From assembly GCA_900550955.1 (NCBI GenBank), contig URUF01000044.1, positions 1 to 16,788 on the forward strand: DNA of 16,788 nucleotides. The letters run 5' to 3'. The position numbers were made by a program, and so were the translations under genes. The notes under the pieces are model-generated. The model searched no databases. It saw only the letters and a list, made by a program, of their open reading frames with translations, and was not told where the DNA came from. Position 1 is the stretch's first letter; every line of letters starts with the position of its first letter. Of this stretch, positions 1 through 7,233 are shown piece by piece. This DNA is from an uncultured Eubacteriales bacterium. Lineage in GTDB: Bacteria; Bacillota; Clostridia; Christensenellales; Aristaeellaceae.

Positions 1-14
1 AGGTGAACCCTGTT

Positions 15-55
15 TCGGCGGAAAAGATCGCCGCAGGCGAGCTTTTTCGACGGCC
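15..55 (-). repeat. 41-bp dispersed repeat, copy 1 (terminator-like)
   Basis: These 41 bases are the exact reverse complement of 16735-16775; the match stops at both edges. Read on the minus strand, the copy lies just after the stop codon of the L,D-transpeptidase gene. It contains an imperfect dyad: AAAAG (22-26), one unpaired base, TCGCC (28-32), loop GCA, GGCGA (36-40), one unpaired base, CTTTT (42-46). A stem with an A-tract on one side and a T-tract on the other resembles a bidirectional intrinsic terminator. The repeat is seen directly; the terminator role is inferred. Confidence 0.85.
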
Positions 56-64
56 CGGAGGGCC
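52..64 (-). terminator. small hairpin after the L,D-transpeptidase stop
   Basis: GGCCC (52-56), loop GGA and GGGCC (60-64) form a 5-bp stem that starts two bases after the L,D-transpeptidase stop codon, reading on the minus strand. It has no T-tract of its own. Instead its distal arm runs directly into the 41-bp repeat, which carries A- and T-tracts. The two together probably end transcription of this gene. Confidence 0.4.
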
Positions 65-65
65 T

Positions 66-1460
66 TCACACGCCCGTTTCCCAGTCAACCACGAGCACCT
101 TGGTGCCATACGGCAGGTGCGTCCAAAGCCAATAGGCATTTATGCTGCCTTCCTCCTGGGCCCGCCAGTCCACGCGCACGCAGCCCTCGGACGCGCGCTC
201 GCCCAGCTGGGCCGTCTGCTCGCTAAAATCCATCGCATTCGCGCCTGGCCTGTATCCCACCTGGTGAATCAAATTTCCGCCGTCGATACGGATGGCGTAC
301 TCATACCGAAAGCCCTTGCTTTCAAAGGGCATTACGCGGTCGGTGGTCAGAAACGCGCCCCGCCTGGTTTCCCGAAACGCCTTGTCCTCCGCCTTCAGGC
401 CCGTGCTTACGCGCGCATGGGCTATGGGCTTGCCGCGCTCGTACACGGTTAGCGTTTGCGTTGCTTTGTTGATGAGCACGCCGTAGCGCGTGTTGGGCGC
501 GACCATTTTCAGCTTCCGGGTGGGCACGTAGCCCTCCACGCAGGTATCGTCCTCATGCCGCCAGGCGCGCACGCGCGTGTAGGTCTTACCAACCTCCAGC
601 ACCTCAAGGCCCTGCGACTGGCCATGCACATTCCCCACCACGCCGCTTTTGGGGGTAGGCCCGGCATACAGCCGCTGATGATCCTCCGCATCGATGTTCA
701 CAACGGCTATGGGAGCCGTTATGGCCTGCCACACGCTTGCGTCGTCCAGCGCGGCGGGCAGCAGCGGCCCCGTGGGGCCCAGCTCCGCCTGCGCCGGGCG
801 CTGGTTTTGTACCTTGAGCGGAAATGTGAAGGCCCGATCCTCCGAGCCGCTTGCATACACCTTGACGTAGTAGTCGCCCTCCGCGAGCTTGCGCCCGTTC
901 CTTTCGCCGTTCCACACCATGCGGAAGAAGCCGCTGTTGTTGACCTTTTTGCGCACGGAGGCCGCTAGCTGCGTCCTTTCCGCATCGGAGTAAATTTCCA
1001 GGTTCACCACGCACTGGGCCGTTACGGCGCAATCCACAAACCAGGGGCTTGCGCGCTTGTGGCTAAACACCTCGCCGCAGGGCAGGGCATAATGCAGCGT
1101 TGCGATGGGGCTTTCCACGCAAAACCCGGCCCGCATCCAATGGCGCGTGCCGTCCGCCCGTTCCAGCATAGCCATGGCCCGGCATGCGCCCGGGGCCAGC
1201 GGCATGCCGCCGTAGGTGGTTGCGTCCCACACAAAGGTGTTTTCGCCCGCATGTACCGTCGCGTCCTTCACAATGGGCTGCTGCTCGCCCAGCGCGTTCC
1301 AAAGGCGGATGGTCAGCCGCCCGTCCGCCGGCGCTTCCACGGTAAGCTCCGTGCGCGCAAAGGGCTGTACCTGCGCAGGAAAACGCAGCTCCTCCGCCGA
1401 CGCGCCCGCCGCAAGCAGCAGCCATAGTCCCGTCAAGACCAGCCAAACCCGCCTCTTCAT
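66..1460 (-). CDS. secreted L,D-transpeptidase with FlgD-type Ig repeats and SH3-like domain
   Basis: This 464-residue exported enzyme probably makes 3-3 cross-links in peptidoglycan or attaches proteins to it. A signal peptide covers residues 1-22 (MKRR, then a hydrophobic core ending in AGASA). Two FlgD-like Ig modules follow, about 40-110 and 150-215, with the typical pattern 'VWDATTYGG' and 'VWNGERNGR' followed by 'L(A)xG'. An SH3-like stretch lies at about 250-320. The C-terminal YkuD domain runs from about 325 to 460, with catalytic His399 (in LIHQVGYR) and Cys427 in the signature ASEGCVRV; the usual SHGC is SEGC here, a common variant. I chose the ATG at 1460 because GAGGTG lies 5 bases upstream; an in-frame TTG at 1484 lacks such a site. 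The gene is separated from the upstream sensor-kinase operon by a strong terminator and probably has its own promoter, which I could not identify. The two Ig repeats probably act as spacers or wall-binding modules (inference). Confidence 0.93.
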   Translation of the reverse strand: MKRRVWLVLTGLWLLLAAGASAEELRFPAQVQPFARTELTVEAPADGRLTIRLWNALGEQQPIVKDATVHAGENTFVWDATTYGGMPLAPGACRAMAMLERADGTRHWMRAGFCVESPIATLHYALPCGEVFSHKRASPWFVDCAVTAQCVVNLEIYSDAERTQLAASVRKKVNNSGFFRMVWNGERNGRKLAEGDYYVKVYASGSEDRAFTFPLKVQNQRPAQAELGPTGPLLPAALDDASVWQAITAPIAVVNIDAEDHQRLYAGPTPKSGVVGNVHGQSQGLEVLEVGKTYTRVRAWRHEDDTCVEGYVPTRKLKMVAPNTRYGVLINKATQTLTVYERGKPIAHARVSTGLKAEDKAFRETRRGAFLTTDRVMPFESKGFRYEYAIRIDGGNLIHQVGYRPGANAMDFSEQTAQLGERASEGCVRVDWRAQEEGSINAYWLWTHLPYGTKVLVVDWETGV

Positions 1461-1545
1461 GCATGCACCTCGTTTCTTTTGCAAAATCTATCTATTTAGG
1501 ACGCGCGGAAGGCGGTTTGCGTTTGCGGATTTTGGACATATTTGT

Positions 1546-1611
1546 AACAAAAAGGCTTCCCCACTGCTATGCAAAAGCGTTTTGGGCTTTGCATAACAAT
1601 GGGAAAGCCTT
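1546..1611 (-). terminator. long intrinsic terminator of the TVP38-RR-HK operon
   Basis: On the minus strand this is a stem of about 26 bp with a short loop, running from AAGGCTTTCCCATTG (right end) to its partner ending at 1552, followed directly by TTTTTG. Positions where the plus strand would have C-A mismatches become G-U pairs in the minus-strand RNA, so the structure is adapted to minus-strand transcription. It starts 15 bases after the sensor-kinase stop and separates that operon from the L,D-transpeptidase gene. Confidence 0.88.
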
Positions 1612-1626
1612 CGCTAAGGAAGGGTA

Positions 1627-2970
1627 TCAGCGGACGCCCTGCGCAAATGTCGCGCGCACGCGCGCCCCGCCGCCCGCGCCGTTGGAAAGGACAAGCTCGC
1701 CGCCGCAGCGCTGGCAAATCACGCGGCAAATGTTCAATCCCAGCCCCAGATGGCCCTGCGGGCTGTATCCCTCCGCCCGGTAAAAGGGCTCCGCGGCCTT
1801 GCGCAGCCCCTCCTGGGTAAAGCCGGGGCCGTCGTCCTCGACGGTTACCGCCAGCCTGCCATCCGCCGCCGTTACGGATAGGGCCACATGCTCCCTGGCA
1901 TAGCGCGCGGCGTTAACCAGCAGGTTTTCGCACGCCTGCGTCACCAGTTCGCGGTCCAGCGCCAGGCGCAGGCCGCCGCCCGCCGTATGCAGCGTAACCT
2001 GCTTGCCGCCGCACAGAATATGCGCCTCGTCCTCAAGGGCTTTCGCTAAGTCCGCAATTTCCACGGGCGCTGGCTTTGGCTCCAGGTCATCCAGCCGGCG
2101 CAGGCTGGACATGGCTTCCACATACTCCTCCAGCCTATGGATGTGCGCCTGCATAACGCGCACATCCTGCGCCATTTCCTCCGGATTGGCGCTTCCGCTT
2201 TCCAATTCCTCCCTAAGTATGCCGGCGTGGCCGCGCAACACGGTGAGCGGCGTGCGCAAATCGTGCGCGAAGGCCGCGTTCAGGCGCTTGCGCTCCTCCA
2301 TCTGCCGCCACAGGGCGCGGTTGTTTTCCGCCAGCGCGGCGCGCATTTTCTCGAAGGAATCGCACAGCGCGCCCATCTCGTCCCGCCTATCCCAGCGGAT
2401 GGTAAAATCCAGCTCCCTATCCGCAATTTTTTGCGAGGCCGCGCTTAGCAGCGCAATGGGCTGCTTGAGCTTTTTTAGGTAAAACAGCGCGCCGCACAGC
2501 ACCGCCCCGCCGCCGTAGCACAGGGGGAACACGGCCAGCGTGCCCAGCGAAAGCAGCGCGGAGCGGGCGCGCTGTTGCGCGCTCTGTACCGGGATCACCA
2601 TGATGAGGGAGCTGCTGTTACCGTCCTCCGCGCTCTCGTCCTCCCAATACTCCTGCGCGATGCGCATGGTAACGCCGTCCGCCTCCAACAGCGCCACCTC
2701 GCCGCCCTGCGCGTCCAGGATGCGGTAATGCATGCCTTGTTCGTCGGTCCAGCTCACGTAGGTTCCGCCCGGAGGCACCTCGTATTCCTGGTAGTTCAGC
2801 CAGAAATTTTGCGCGTCGTCAACGCGCAGGCTATCCAAAGCGTTCACGGCCAGCGAACAGATTGCTGTGGCCGTTATAAAGCCCGCCAGCGTGTACAGCG
2901 CAAACGACGCCCTTAGCGACCAATCCCGGATATGCCTGCGCCTGTGCCAGCGCTCCTTCAACGCACCCAT
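1627..2970 (-). CDS. two-component sensor histidine kinase
   Basis: A 447-residue membrane sensor that phosphorylates the response regulator encoded just upstream. It has two transmembrane segments (about 23-45 and 138-165) around a short extracytoplasmic loop of about 90 residues, which looks too small for a large ligand domain. A HAMP linker (about 166-218) and HisKA domain follow, with the phospho-acceptor His236 in AHDLRTPL. The HATPase_c domain carries the N-box (CENLLVNAARYA, about 347-358), G1 box (DDGPGF, 379-384) and G2 box (GLGLNI, 409-414). All catalytic boxes look intact. The ATG at 2970 gives a 13-base overlap with the regulator's stop, which fits translational coupling. An ATG at 2982 and a GTG at 2988 in the same frame are possible alternatives, and no start has a strong ribosome binding site. 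The signal sensed is unknown. Confidence 0.93.
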   Translation of the reverse strand: MGALKERWHRRRHIRDWSLRASFALYTLAGFITATAICSLAVNALDSLRVDDAQNFWLNYQEYEVPPGGTYVSWTDEQGMHYRILDAQGGEVALLEADGVTMRIAQEYWEDESAEDGNSSSLIMVIPVQSAQQRARSALLSLGTLAVFPLCYGGGAVLCGALFYLKKLKQPIALLSAASQKIADRELDFTIRWDRRDEMGALCDSFEKMRAALAENNRALWRQMEERKRLNAAFAHDLRTPLTVLRGHAGILREELESGSANPEEMAQDVRVMQAHIHRLEEYVEAMSSLRRLDDLEPKPAPVEIADLAKALEDEAHILCGGKQVTLHTAGGGLRLALDRELVTQACENLLVNAARYAREHVALSVTAADGRLAVTVEDDGPGFTQEGLRKAAEPFYRAEGYSPQGHLGLGLNICRVICQRCGGELVLSNGAGGGARVRATFAQGVR

Positions 2971-3629
2971 TTGTAGCCACATCCCCACACGGTTTCAATA
3001 TAGCTGCGCGCGCCCGCCGCCGCAAGCCTTACCCGGATGCGCCGGATGCGCTCCGCCACAACGGAGGCGTCGCTTTCGCCCTCGTAGCCCCATACGCATT
3101 CGTAGATGCGTTCCTTATCAAACACCTGCCCCGGGTTCTGGCTAAGCAGCTCGATGATGTCAAACTCCTTTTTGGCAAAGGAAAGCGGTTGCCCGTCGTA
3201 GGTGACGGTGCGGTTGGTATAGTTAATGGCGAGGCGCCCGTCCATGCGCACCTCCGCCACGCGCGCACGGCGGCTTTCCCGCCTGAGGTGCGCCGCCACG
3301 CGCGCGCCCAGCTCGTCGATGGAAAAGGGCTTGATCACGTAATCGTCCCCGCCGGAGGCAAAGCCGCGCAGCTTATCCGCGTCCTCCACGCGCGCGGTTA
3401 AAAACAGCACGGGGCAATCCATATGCATGCGCAGCTGGCGGCATACGGCAAAGCCGTCCATATCCGGCATGTTCACGTCCAAAAGCACCATATCCGGCCC
3501 CTGGGCCACCTTTTCAAGCGCCTCGCGCCCGTTTAAGGCGGTGATCACCTCATACCCGGCGCGGGTAAAATACCGCGCCAGCATGGCGGTAATATCCGGT
3601 TCGTCATCCACGATCAGCAGCTTTGCCAT
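2958..3629 (-). CDS. OmpR/PhoB-family response regulator
   Basis: A 223-residue DNA-binding regulator, partner of the downstream sensor kinase. The receiver domain (1-115) has the acidic pair Asp8/Asp9, the phospho-acceptor Asp51 in LLDVNMPDMDGF, Thr78 and Lys100 (in YVIKPFS). The C-terminal winged helix (about 128-223) has the typical FAKKEFDIIELL start and ends with the wing motif VWGCGYKW. All key residues are present, so it should be an ordinary phosphorylation-dependent regulator. The ATG at 3629 has a good site (AAAGGAAG) upstream and lies inside the end of the TVP38-family gene (26-base overlap). The gene order is membrane protein, regulator, kinase, all overlapping. The target genes cannot be read from the window, but the co-transcribed membrane protein and its own operon are the obvious candidates. 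Confidence 0.95.
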   Translation of the reverse strand: MAKLLIVDDEPDITAMLARYFTRAGYEVITALNGREALEKVAQGPDMVLLDVNMPDMDGFAVCRQLRMHMDCPVLFLTARVEDADKLRGFASGGDDYVIKPFSIDELGARVAAHLRRESRRARVAEVRMDGRLAINYTNRTVTYDGQPLSFAKKEFDIIELLSQNPGQVFDKERIYECVWGYEGESDASVVAERIRRIRVRLAAAGARSYIETVWGCGYKWVR

Positions 3630-4347
3630 CGCTTTCGCTTCCTTTCTTTTCCGTGCCGTTTATGCGCCTGTATACCACAACGCCCAGGCCGCACAGTGCC
3701 AGCGTAACGCCAAACACCGCCGCGGCAAAGCCGTATTGGCCCATATTCAGCGCGTCGCCGCCAATGGTGGAGGTAATCACCGAGGGGATGCGCCCCACCC
3801 CGGAAATGAGCAGCCAGCGGCCCAGCCGCATGTGCGAAAGCCCCACGCAATAGGTGAGCAAATCCTTGGGCGTGCCCGGAAACAGGAAGATAACAAACAG
3901 CCATGCTTCCAGCCTGCGCTCATCCTTTAAGATGCGTAGCGAGTCAATCCTCTCCCTGGGGAAGAACACCTCCACGGCCCGGCTGCCGTACCGCCTTACG
4001 AATAAAAACACGACCGCCCCGCCGATTACCGCGCCAAGCAGGCACAAAAGCGTGCCCTCCACCGCCCCAAAGGCATAGCCCGCGGCAATTTCCAGCGGCT
4101 CGCCCGGGATCATCGCCACAACGATCTGCAGGGCCATCATGCCCACGAAGGCCGCGCCGCCCCACCATCCCTTCTCCTGCACCCAGGCGCGAAACTGCTG
4201 GGGATCGCTTAAAAGCTTCAGCATCGGCTTGCCCACCCAAAGGCAGGCGGCCGCCGAAAGCGCGATAAAAATACCTATGCCCATTCCCGCCAGCCATTTG
4301 CGCCTGCGCCGCTTCGTATCAGGGGTTTTCCTCTGCTGTGTATTCAA
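3604..4347 (-). CDS. TVP38/TMEM64-family (VTT domain) membrane protein
   Basis: A 247-residue polytopic membrane protein of the DedA/VTT superfamily; some DedA-superfamily members are implicated in lipid flipping or envelope homeostasis, but the substrate here is unknown. After a very basic N-terminus (KRRRRK, 12-17) come hydrophobic segments at about 20-38, 62-80, 90-117, 148-170 and 205-226. The VTT signatures are visible: PGEPLEIAAGYAFG (81-94), then GAVIGGAVVFLFVRRYG (105-121), and FPGTPKDLLTYCVGLS (156-171), followed by GRIPSVITSTIGGDAL. The start is a TTG at 4347 with an in-frame stop just upstream; a later ATG (residue 22) would cut into the first membrane segment. It is the first gene of an operon with the response regulator and kinase. 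The C-terminal tail is charged and cytoplasmic. Envelope stress may be what this operon handles (inference). Confidence 0.88.
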   Translation of the reverse strand: MNTQQRKTPDTKRRRRKWLAGMGIGIFIALSAAACLWVGKPMLKLLSDPQQFRAWVQEKGWWGGAAFVGMMALQIVVAMIPGEPLEIAAGYAFGAVEGTLLCLLGAVIGGAVVFLFVRRYGSRAVEVFFPRERIDSLRILKDERRLEAWLFVIFLFPGTPKDLLTYCVGLSHMRLGRWLLISGVGRIPSVITSTIGGDALNMGQYGFAAAVFGVTLALCGLGVVVYRRINGTEKKGSESDGKAADRG

Positions 4348-4371
4348 CGCCTATCACCGCTTTCCTGCGTT

Positions 4372-4401
4372 CTGCCGGGAAGAGGCCCTCCTCGCCGGCA
4401 G
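4372..4401. repeat. inverted repeat in the divergent intergenic region
   Basis: CTGCCGG (4372-4378) and CCGGCAG (4395-4401) form a 7-bp stem, with an inner GAGG/CCTC pairing possible. It lies 25 bases upstream of the TVP38-family start codon, so in minus-strand RNA it could be a leader hairpin, and in DNA an operator. No function can be assigned. The 185 bases between the two divergent genes (4348-4532) must also hold their promoters. I found no convincing -35/-10 pair for the minus-strand operon there. Confidence 0.45.
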
Positions 4402-4487
4402 CTTTTAGCATAAGGCGCAGGTTTCTATTTTTTCTCTACTTTAAGGGAAAAAAGCCCGCCCCTTCCGCCGGCTTCCAAAACGCACGC

Positions 4488-4524
4488 GCACCTCCCGGGC
4501 CAATATACTGCCTATGGGAGGTGC
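4488..4524 (+). promoter_or_regulatory. inverted repeat covering the ZIP transporter's Shine-Dalgarno and a possible -10
   Basis: GCACCTCCC (4488-4496) and GGGAGGTGC (4516-4524) are perfect reverse complements 19 bases apart. The right arm contains the Shine-Dalgarno sequence GGGAGG for the ATG at 4533. A possible -10 box, TATACT (4504-4509), lies in the centre without a good -35. If transcription starts upstream, the hairpin would hide the ribosome binding site. If it starts at the central box, the repeat could instead be a DNA operator. The repeat is seen; both roles are inferred. Confidence 0.6.
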
Positions 4525-4532
4525 TCACCGAA

Positions 4533-5333
4533 ATGAACGATATTGTGCTTATGGCGCTGATAGCGACGCTTGGAACCTGGTTTGTGACCGCGCTGGGCGC
4601 GGCGACGGTGGTATTTTTCAAATCGCCCAATCAAAAGGCGCTCAATCTGATGCTGGGCTTTGCCGCGGGCGTGATGATCGCGGCCAGCTTCTGGTCGCTG
4701 CTTCAGCCTGCCATTGAGCGCGCGGAGGCAGCCGCCGGCATGCCGCCGTGGCTGGTGGCGACGCTGGGCTTCCTGGCTGGCGCGCTGTTTATGTGGGGCG
4801 CGGATAAGGTGGTGTGCCTGGCGCGCAGCCGGGCCAACAGCACCCAGGGCCGGCCTAACGAGCGGCTTAACCGCATCATTATGCTCATCCTGTCCATTAC
4901 GCTGCATAACATCCCCGAGGGGCTGGCCGTGGGCGTGGCCTTTGGCGCGCTGCAAACGGGCGTTACGGCCGAGAGCCTCATGGGCGCCATTACCATCGCG
5001 CTGGGCATAGGGCTGCAAAATTTCCCGGAGGGCGCGGCGGTTTCCATCCCGCTTAGGCGCGAGGGCTATTCCCGCAAAAGAAGCTTCCTGCTGGGGCAGG
5101 CGTCCGGCCTGGTGGAGCCCGTCGCGGGCGTGATTGGCGCGCTGCTGGTGGTGTATGTGGAAGCCATATTGCCCTTCGCGCTCTCCTTCGCCGCCGGGGC
5201 TATGATTTTGGTAGCCGTGCATGAGCTGATTCCCGAATGCCAGGAAAACCAGGCGGCACAGCCCTATTGCGCCACCATGGGCATTGTGGCCGGGTTCGCG
5301 GTTATGATGCTTTTGGACGTAATGCTTGGCTGA
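4533..5333 (+). CDS. ZIP-family (GufA-type) divalent metal transporter
   Basis: A 266-residue inner-membrane transporter, probably for zinc, iron or manganese uptake. About eight hydrophobic segments are visible, with the cytoplasmic loop at about 98-113. The binuclear metal site of the family is recognisable: HNIPEG (125-130) in the fourth helix, LQNFPEGAAV (161-170) in the fifth, and VHELIPE (229-235) near the C-terminus. The QN in place of HN in the second motif is the GufA-subfamily form. Start: ATG at 4533, nine bases after GGGAGGTG. The longer open frame back to 4338 has no suitable start and overlaps the other gene's promoter region. It is a single-gene unit ending in a strong terminator. 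The loop lacks the His-rich stretch often seen in ZIP proteins, so metal preference cannot be read from it. Confidence 0.92.
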   Translation: MNDIVLMALIATLGTWFVTALGAATVVFFKSPNQKALNLMLGFAAGVMIAASFWSLLQPAIERAEAAAGMPPWLVATLGFLAGALFMWGADKVVCLARSRANSTQGRPNERLNRIIMLILSITLHNIPEGLAVGVAFGALQTGVTAESLMGAITIALGIGLQNFPEGAAVSIPLRREGYSRKRSFLLGQASGLVEPVAGVIGALLVVYVEAILPFALSFAAGAMILVAVHELIPECQENQAAQPYCATMGIVAGFAVMMLLDVMLG

Positions 5334-5346
5334 GGGGGACGCCTCC

Positions 5347-5380
5347 TTCGGAGGGCGCCGCGCCCTCCGAAGCTTGTTTT
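5347..5380 (+). terminator. intrinsic terminator of the ZIP gene
   Basis: TTCGGAGGGCG (5347-5357), loop CCG, CGCCCTCCGAA (5361-5371) form a perfect 11-bp stem followed by GCTTGTTTT. It lies 13 bases after the ZIP stop codon. It also marks the left border of the AT-richer segment that follows. Confidence 0.88.
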
Positions 5381-5412
5381 ACAGCGGCCGCGCGAACGGA
5401 AGCAAGCCAATA

Positions 5413-5441
5413 TTGACAATTCACAAACTGCCATATATCAT
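5413..5441 (+). promoter_or_regulatory. sigma-A promoter for the 541-residue secreted protein
   Basis: TTGACA (5413-5418), a 17-base spacer and TATCAT (5436-5441) match the vegetative consensus at 11 of 12 positions. Transcription would start near 5448, giving a leader of about 37 bases before the ATG at 5485. The surrounding sequence is AT-rich, unlike the neighbours. Confidence 0.82.
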
Positions 5442-5484
5442 ACTAAAAAACGATATATTCCTAAGCGGGAAGGAGCAAGTTGGA

Positions 5485-7110
5485 ATGAAAAAGCAGGTTT
5501 CGATTCTCATGCTGTGCCTGTGCCTGTGCCTTTGCCTAGCGCCAGGAGCGTTTGCCAGTTCAATTCAAATCCCCGCCACCTCTCAGGAGGCGCTCAATCA
5601 GTTGCCCATGTCTTTGCCCCCTTTGCCTGAAATCACGGTGGATTCCACAAGCTATTCCCAGGGCACAGCCTTCGTTATCAGCGGACTGGACGCCTGGCCT
5701 ATCGAATATATCAAGAATTATCAAAACGGAGTATTCCTGTATTCGCCTAAAAATATGAGTACCGATGGCCTTAAGCCCATCAAGGGTTTGGAAAAAGAGC
5801 CTTTTGCCATTATCATGTCAGAGGATGCCAGCACCGTAAACTTCGTGCTTAAAAAGTCCAAGCTGGAATATTTTCAAATGACCCTGAATGAAGAAGAGGT
5901 AGAATTTACGCTCCGCTTTGCCAATAAAGCTTCCTGCGTGATACGCTCCAGTGGAACGCTGCGCAACTATTCTTTCACGTCCAAGGAAGTGGAGGTATCT
6001 GCCGACTACGATGAGGATGGCCTGCTGCAAAGCTACAGCTATTTCAAAACAAAATGGACTAACCGACGTGGATACATTCAGCTCGAAGCCGACTATAATC
6101 CTTTGGGCGATATCAGCCGTTTGTATCTCATAGACGAGCCTGATACCCGTTATTCCTGCTACGACGGCCAGTGGTTCTACAAAGCCGTGCATGCGGGCAC
6201 TGAAGCTATCCTTTCATGTGAGGAACCGAAAGGATTCAGCTTTGATACCTATCCTCCCGCCACATTCTATCCTGCGGAGGACGGCGCCAAAATCGCTGAA
6301 AAATATAAAAGCTCTCTTACGGCATGGGATCCCTTGTATTCAATAGATGAAGACCTGAAAAAAGGCGCTAATCCAAACAACCTGTTTCCGCCGCTGCCAA
6401 AAATTTTGGAAGAAACAAACGACGCCGGCGATCTTATCCTTACCATCACCGGACTGTCTGCCTGGGGAGTCAAACCTGTGAACGGCGATTTCTATTCGGA
6501 GATTGATGCGCAGCTATTGCCAGTTGATAATCCTAACGATGAGTTCAAAAGCAGAATTGCGGGGGATAGTCTTTTGAATTCCTATATCTGGCTGTGCCTG
6601 CCGTCCGACGACCTGGATACGTTTAATTCCATCAACTTTCATAAATTCAGCGTTGAAGATGATTGGGGATTGAATATATCCTTGGAGAACGGTTCCTACT
6701 ATTCCTTTTCCTTAGGCGATACGCCTTATTTGAGTTATTACGAATGCTTCAGGAACGGCAAGGTTTATTCCTATGACTTCCTTCCAGACGGTTCCCTCTG
6801 CTATTCTGATATAATCCAAAACATATTCTTCGATGGGGAGCTGCTACAAATCGCGTATGATCAAGAAGATGCCGTTCAATCCTTTGTCCAATTTATGGAG
6901 ATTTCCCCGGAGCATCGTGTGGAATCCTGTTACAACTCCCAGGGAGAGCTGCTTAGCAGCATTTATTATGCCGGCGATCGTATGCTCTACTATGACGGCT
7001 CATCGAAGGAATGGACGGACTTCTTCAGCGAACAGGCCGTATCTGCACCGGAAGACTTTGCGATAATCGAATCCCTGGATATTCAGCGTTTAAACGAACA
7101 ATTGCAATAA
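5485..7110 (+). CDS. secreted protein with two duplicated modules, function unknown
   Basis: I do not recognise a family for this 541-residue protein. It has a Sec signal peptide (residues 1-25: MKKQ, a core with four LC repeats, cleavage likely at AFA|SS) and no transmembrane anchor or LPXTG motif; the Cys residues in the core do not form a convincing lipobox. The mature part seems to consist of two related modules. Module A starts at LPPLPEI (44-50) and reaches SGLDAW (66-71); module B starts at FPPLPKI (301-307) and reaches TGLSAW (322-327). Each is followed by Tyr/Asp-rich, beta-looking sequence with phrases such as YDEDGLLQSY, YNPLGDISRLY, FLPDGSLCY and YNSQGELLSSIYY, which resemble degenerate strand-turn repeats. 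The ATG at 5485 follows AAGGAG. Base composition is clearly lower in GC than both neighbours, suggesting acquisition by transfer. It has its own promoter and is probably monocistronic. A surface or exported binding role is only a guess. Confidence 0.85.
   Translation: MKKQVSILMLCLCLCLCLAPGAFASSIQIPATSQEALNQLPMSLPPLPEITVDSTSYSQGTAFVISGLDAWPIEYIKNYQNGVFLYSPKNMSTDGLKPIKGLEKEPFAIIMSEDASTVNFVLKKSKLEYFQMTLNEEEVEFTLRFANKASCVIRSSGTLRNYSFTSKEVEVSADYDEDGLLQSYSYFKTKWTNRRGYIQLEADYNPLGDISRLYLIDEPDTRYSCYDGQWFYKAVHAGTEAILSCEEPKGFSFDTYPPATFYPAEDGAKIAEKYKSSLTAWDPLYSIDEDLKKGANPNNLFPPLPKILEETNDAGDLILTITGLSAWGVKPVNGDFYSEIDAQLLPVDNPNDEFKSRIAGDSLLNSYIWLCLPSDDLDTFNSINFHKFSVEDDWGLNISLENGSYYSFSLGDTPYLSYYECFRNGKVYSYDFLPDGSLCYSDIIQNIFFDGELLQIAYDQEDAVQSFVQFMEISPEHRVESCYNSQGELLSSIYYAGDRMLYYDGSSKEWTDFFSEQAVSAPEDFAIIESLDIQRLNEQLQ
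5512..5535 (+). repeat. hexamer repeat encoding (Leu-Cys)4 in the signal peptide
   Basis: CTGTGC occurs three times in tandem, followed by one copy with a single change (CTTTGC). It encodes LCLCLCLC in the hydrophobic core of the signal peptide. The unit is a multiple of three, so copy-number slippage would lengthen or shorten the core without shifting the frame. Confidence 0.8.
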
Positions 7111-7233
7111 ATCTCCGCATCCCCTATTCCTAAAGAGGCATTGGAGCGCTGTGGATTCCAGACCTTCTGTTTGCAATTATGAAGCGACCCACAACCAAAT
7201 ACTGCTTTCCGGCATATGAAAAAGAAAATTGCC

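Noticed and set aside
3..452. Plus-strand open frame opposite the L,D-transpeptidase
   Set aside because: It lies entirely antisense to a gene with clear catalytic motifs, except for the first bases, and shows no domain or ribosome binding site. It is an effect of high GC content.
4403..4440. Promoter for the TVP38 operon around a TATGCT box (minus strand)
   Set aside because: No acceptable -35 lies at the right spacing, so the call is too weak.
4338..4532. N-terminal extension of the ZIP transporter
   Set aside because: It overlaps the start of the divergent gene and has no Shine-Dalgarno, while the ATG at 4533 has GGGAGG and starts at the first membrane helix.
4512..5222. Long minus-strand open frame opposite the ZIP gene (236 codons)
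   Set aside because: The sense strand encodes all ZIP motifs; the antisense product is rich in His, Arg and Gln without any recognisable domain.
5334..5484. Riboswitch or other structured leader before the 541-residue gene
   Set aside because: The only strong structure is the terminator of the preceding gene, upstream of the promoter; the remaining leader is about 37 bases and unstructured.
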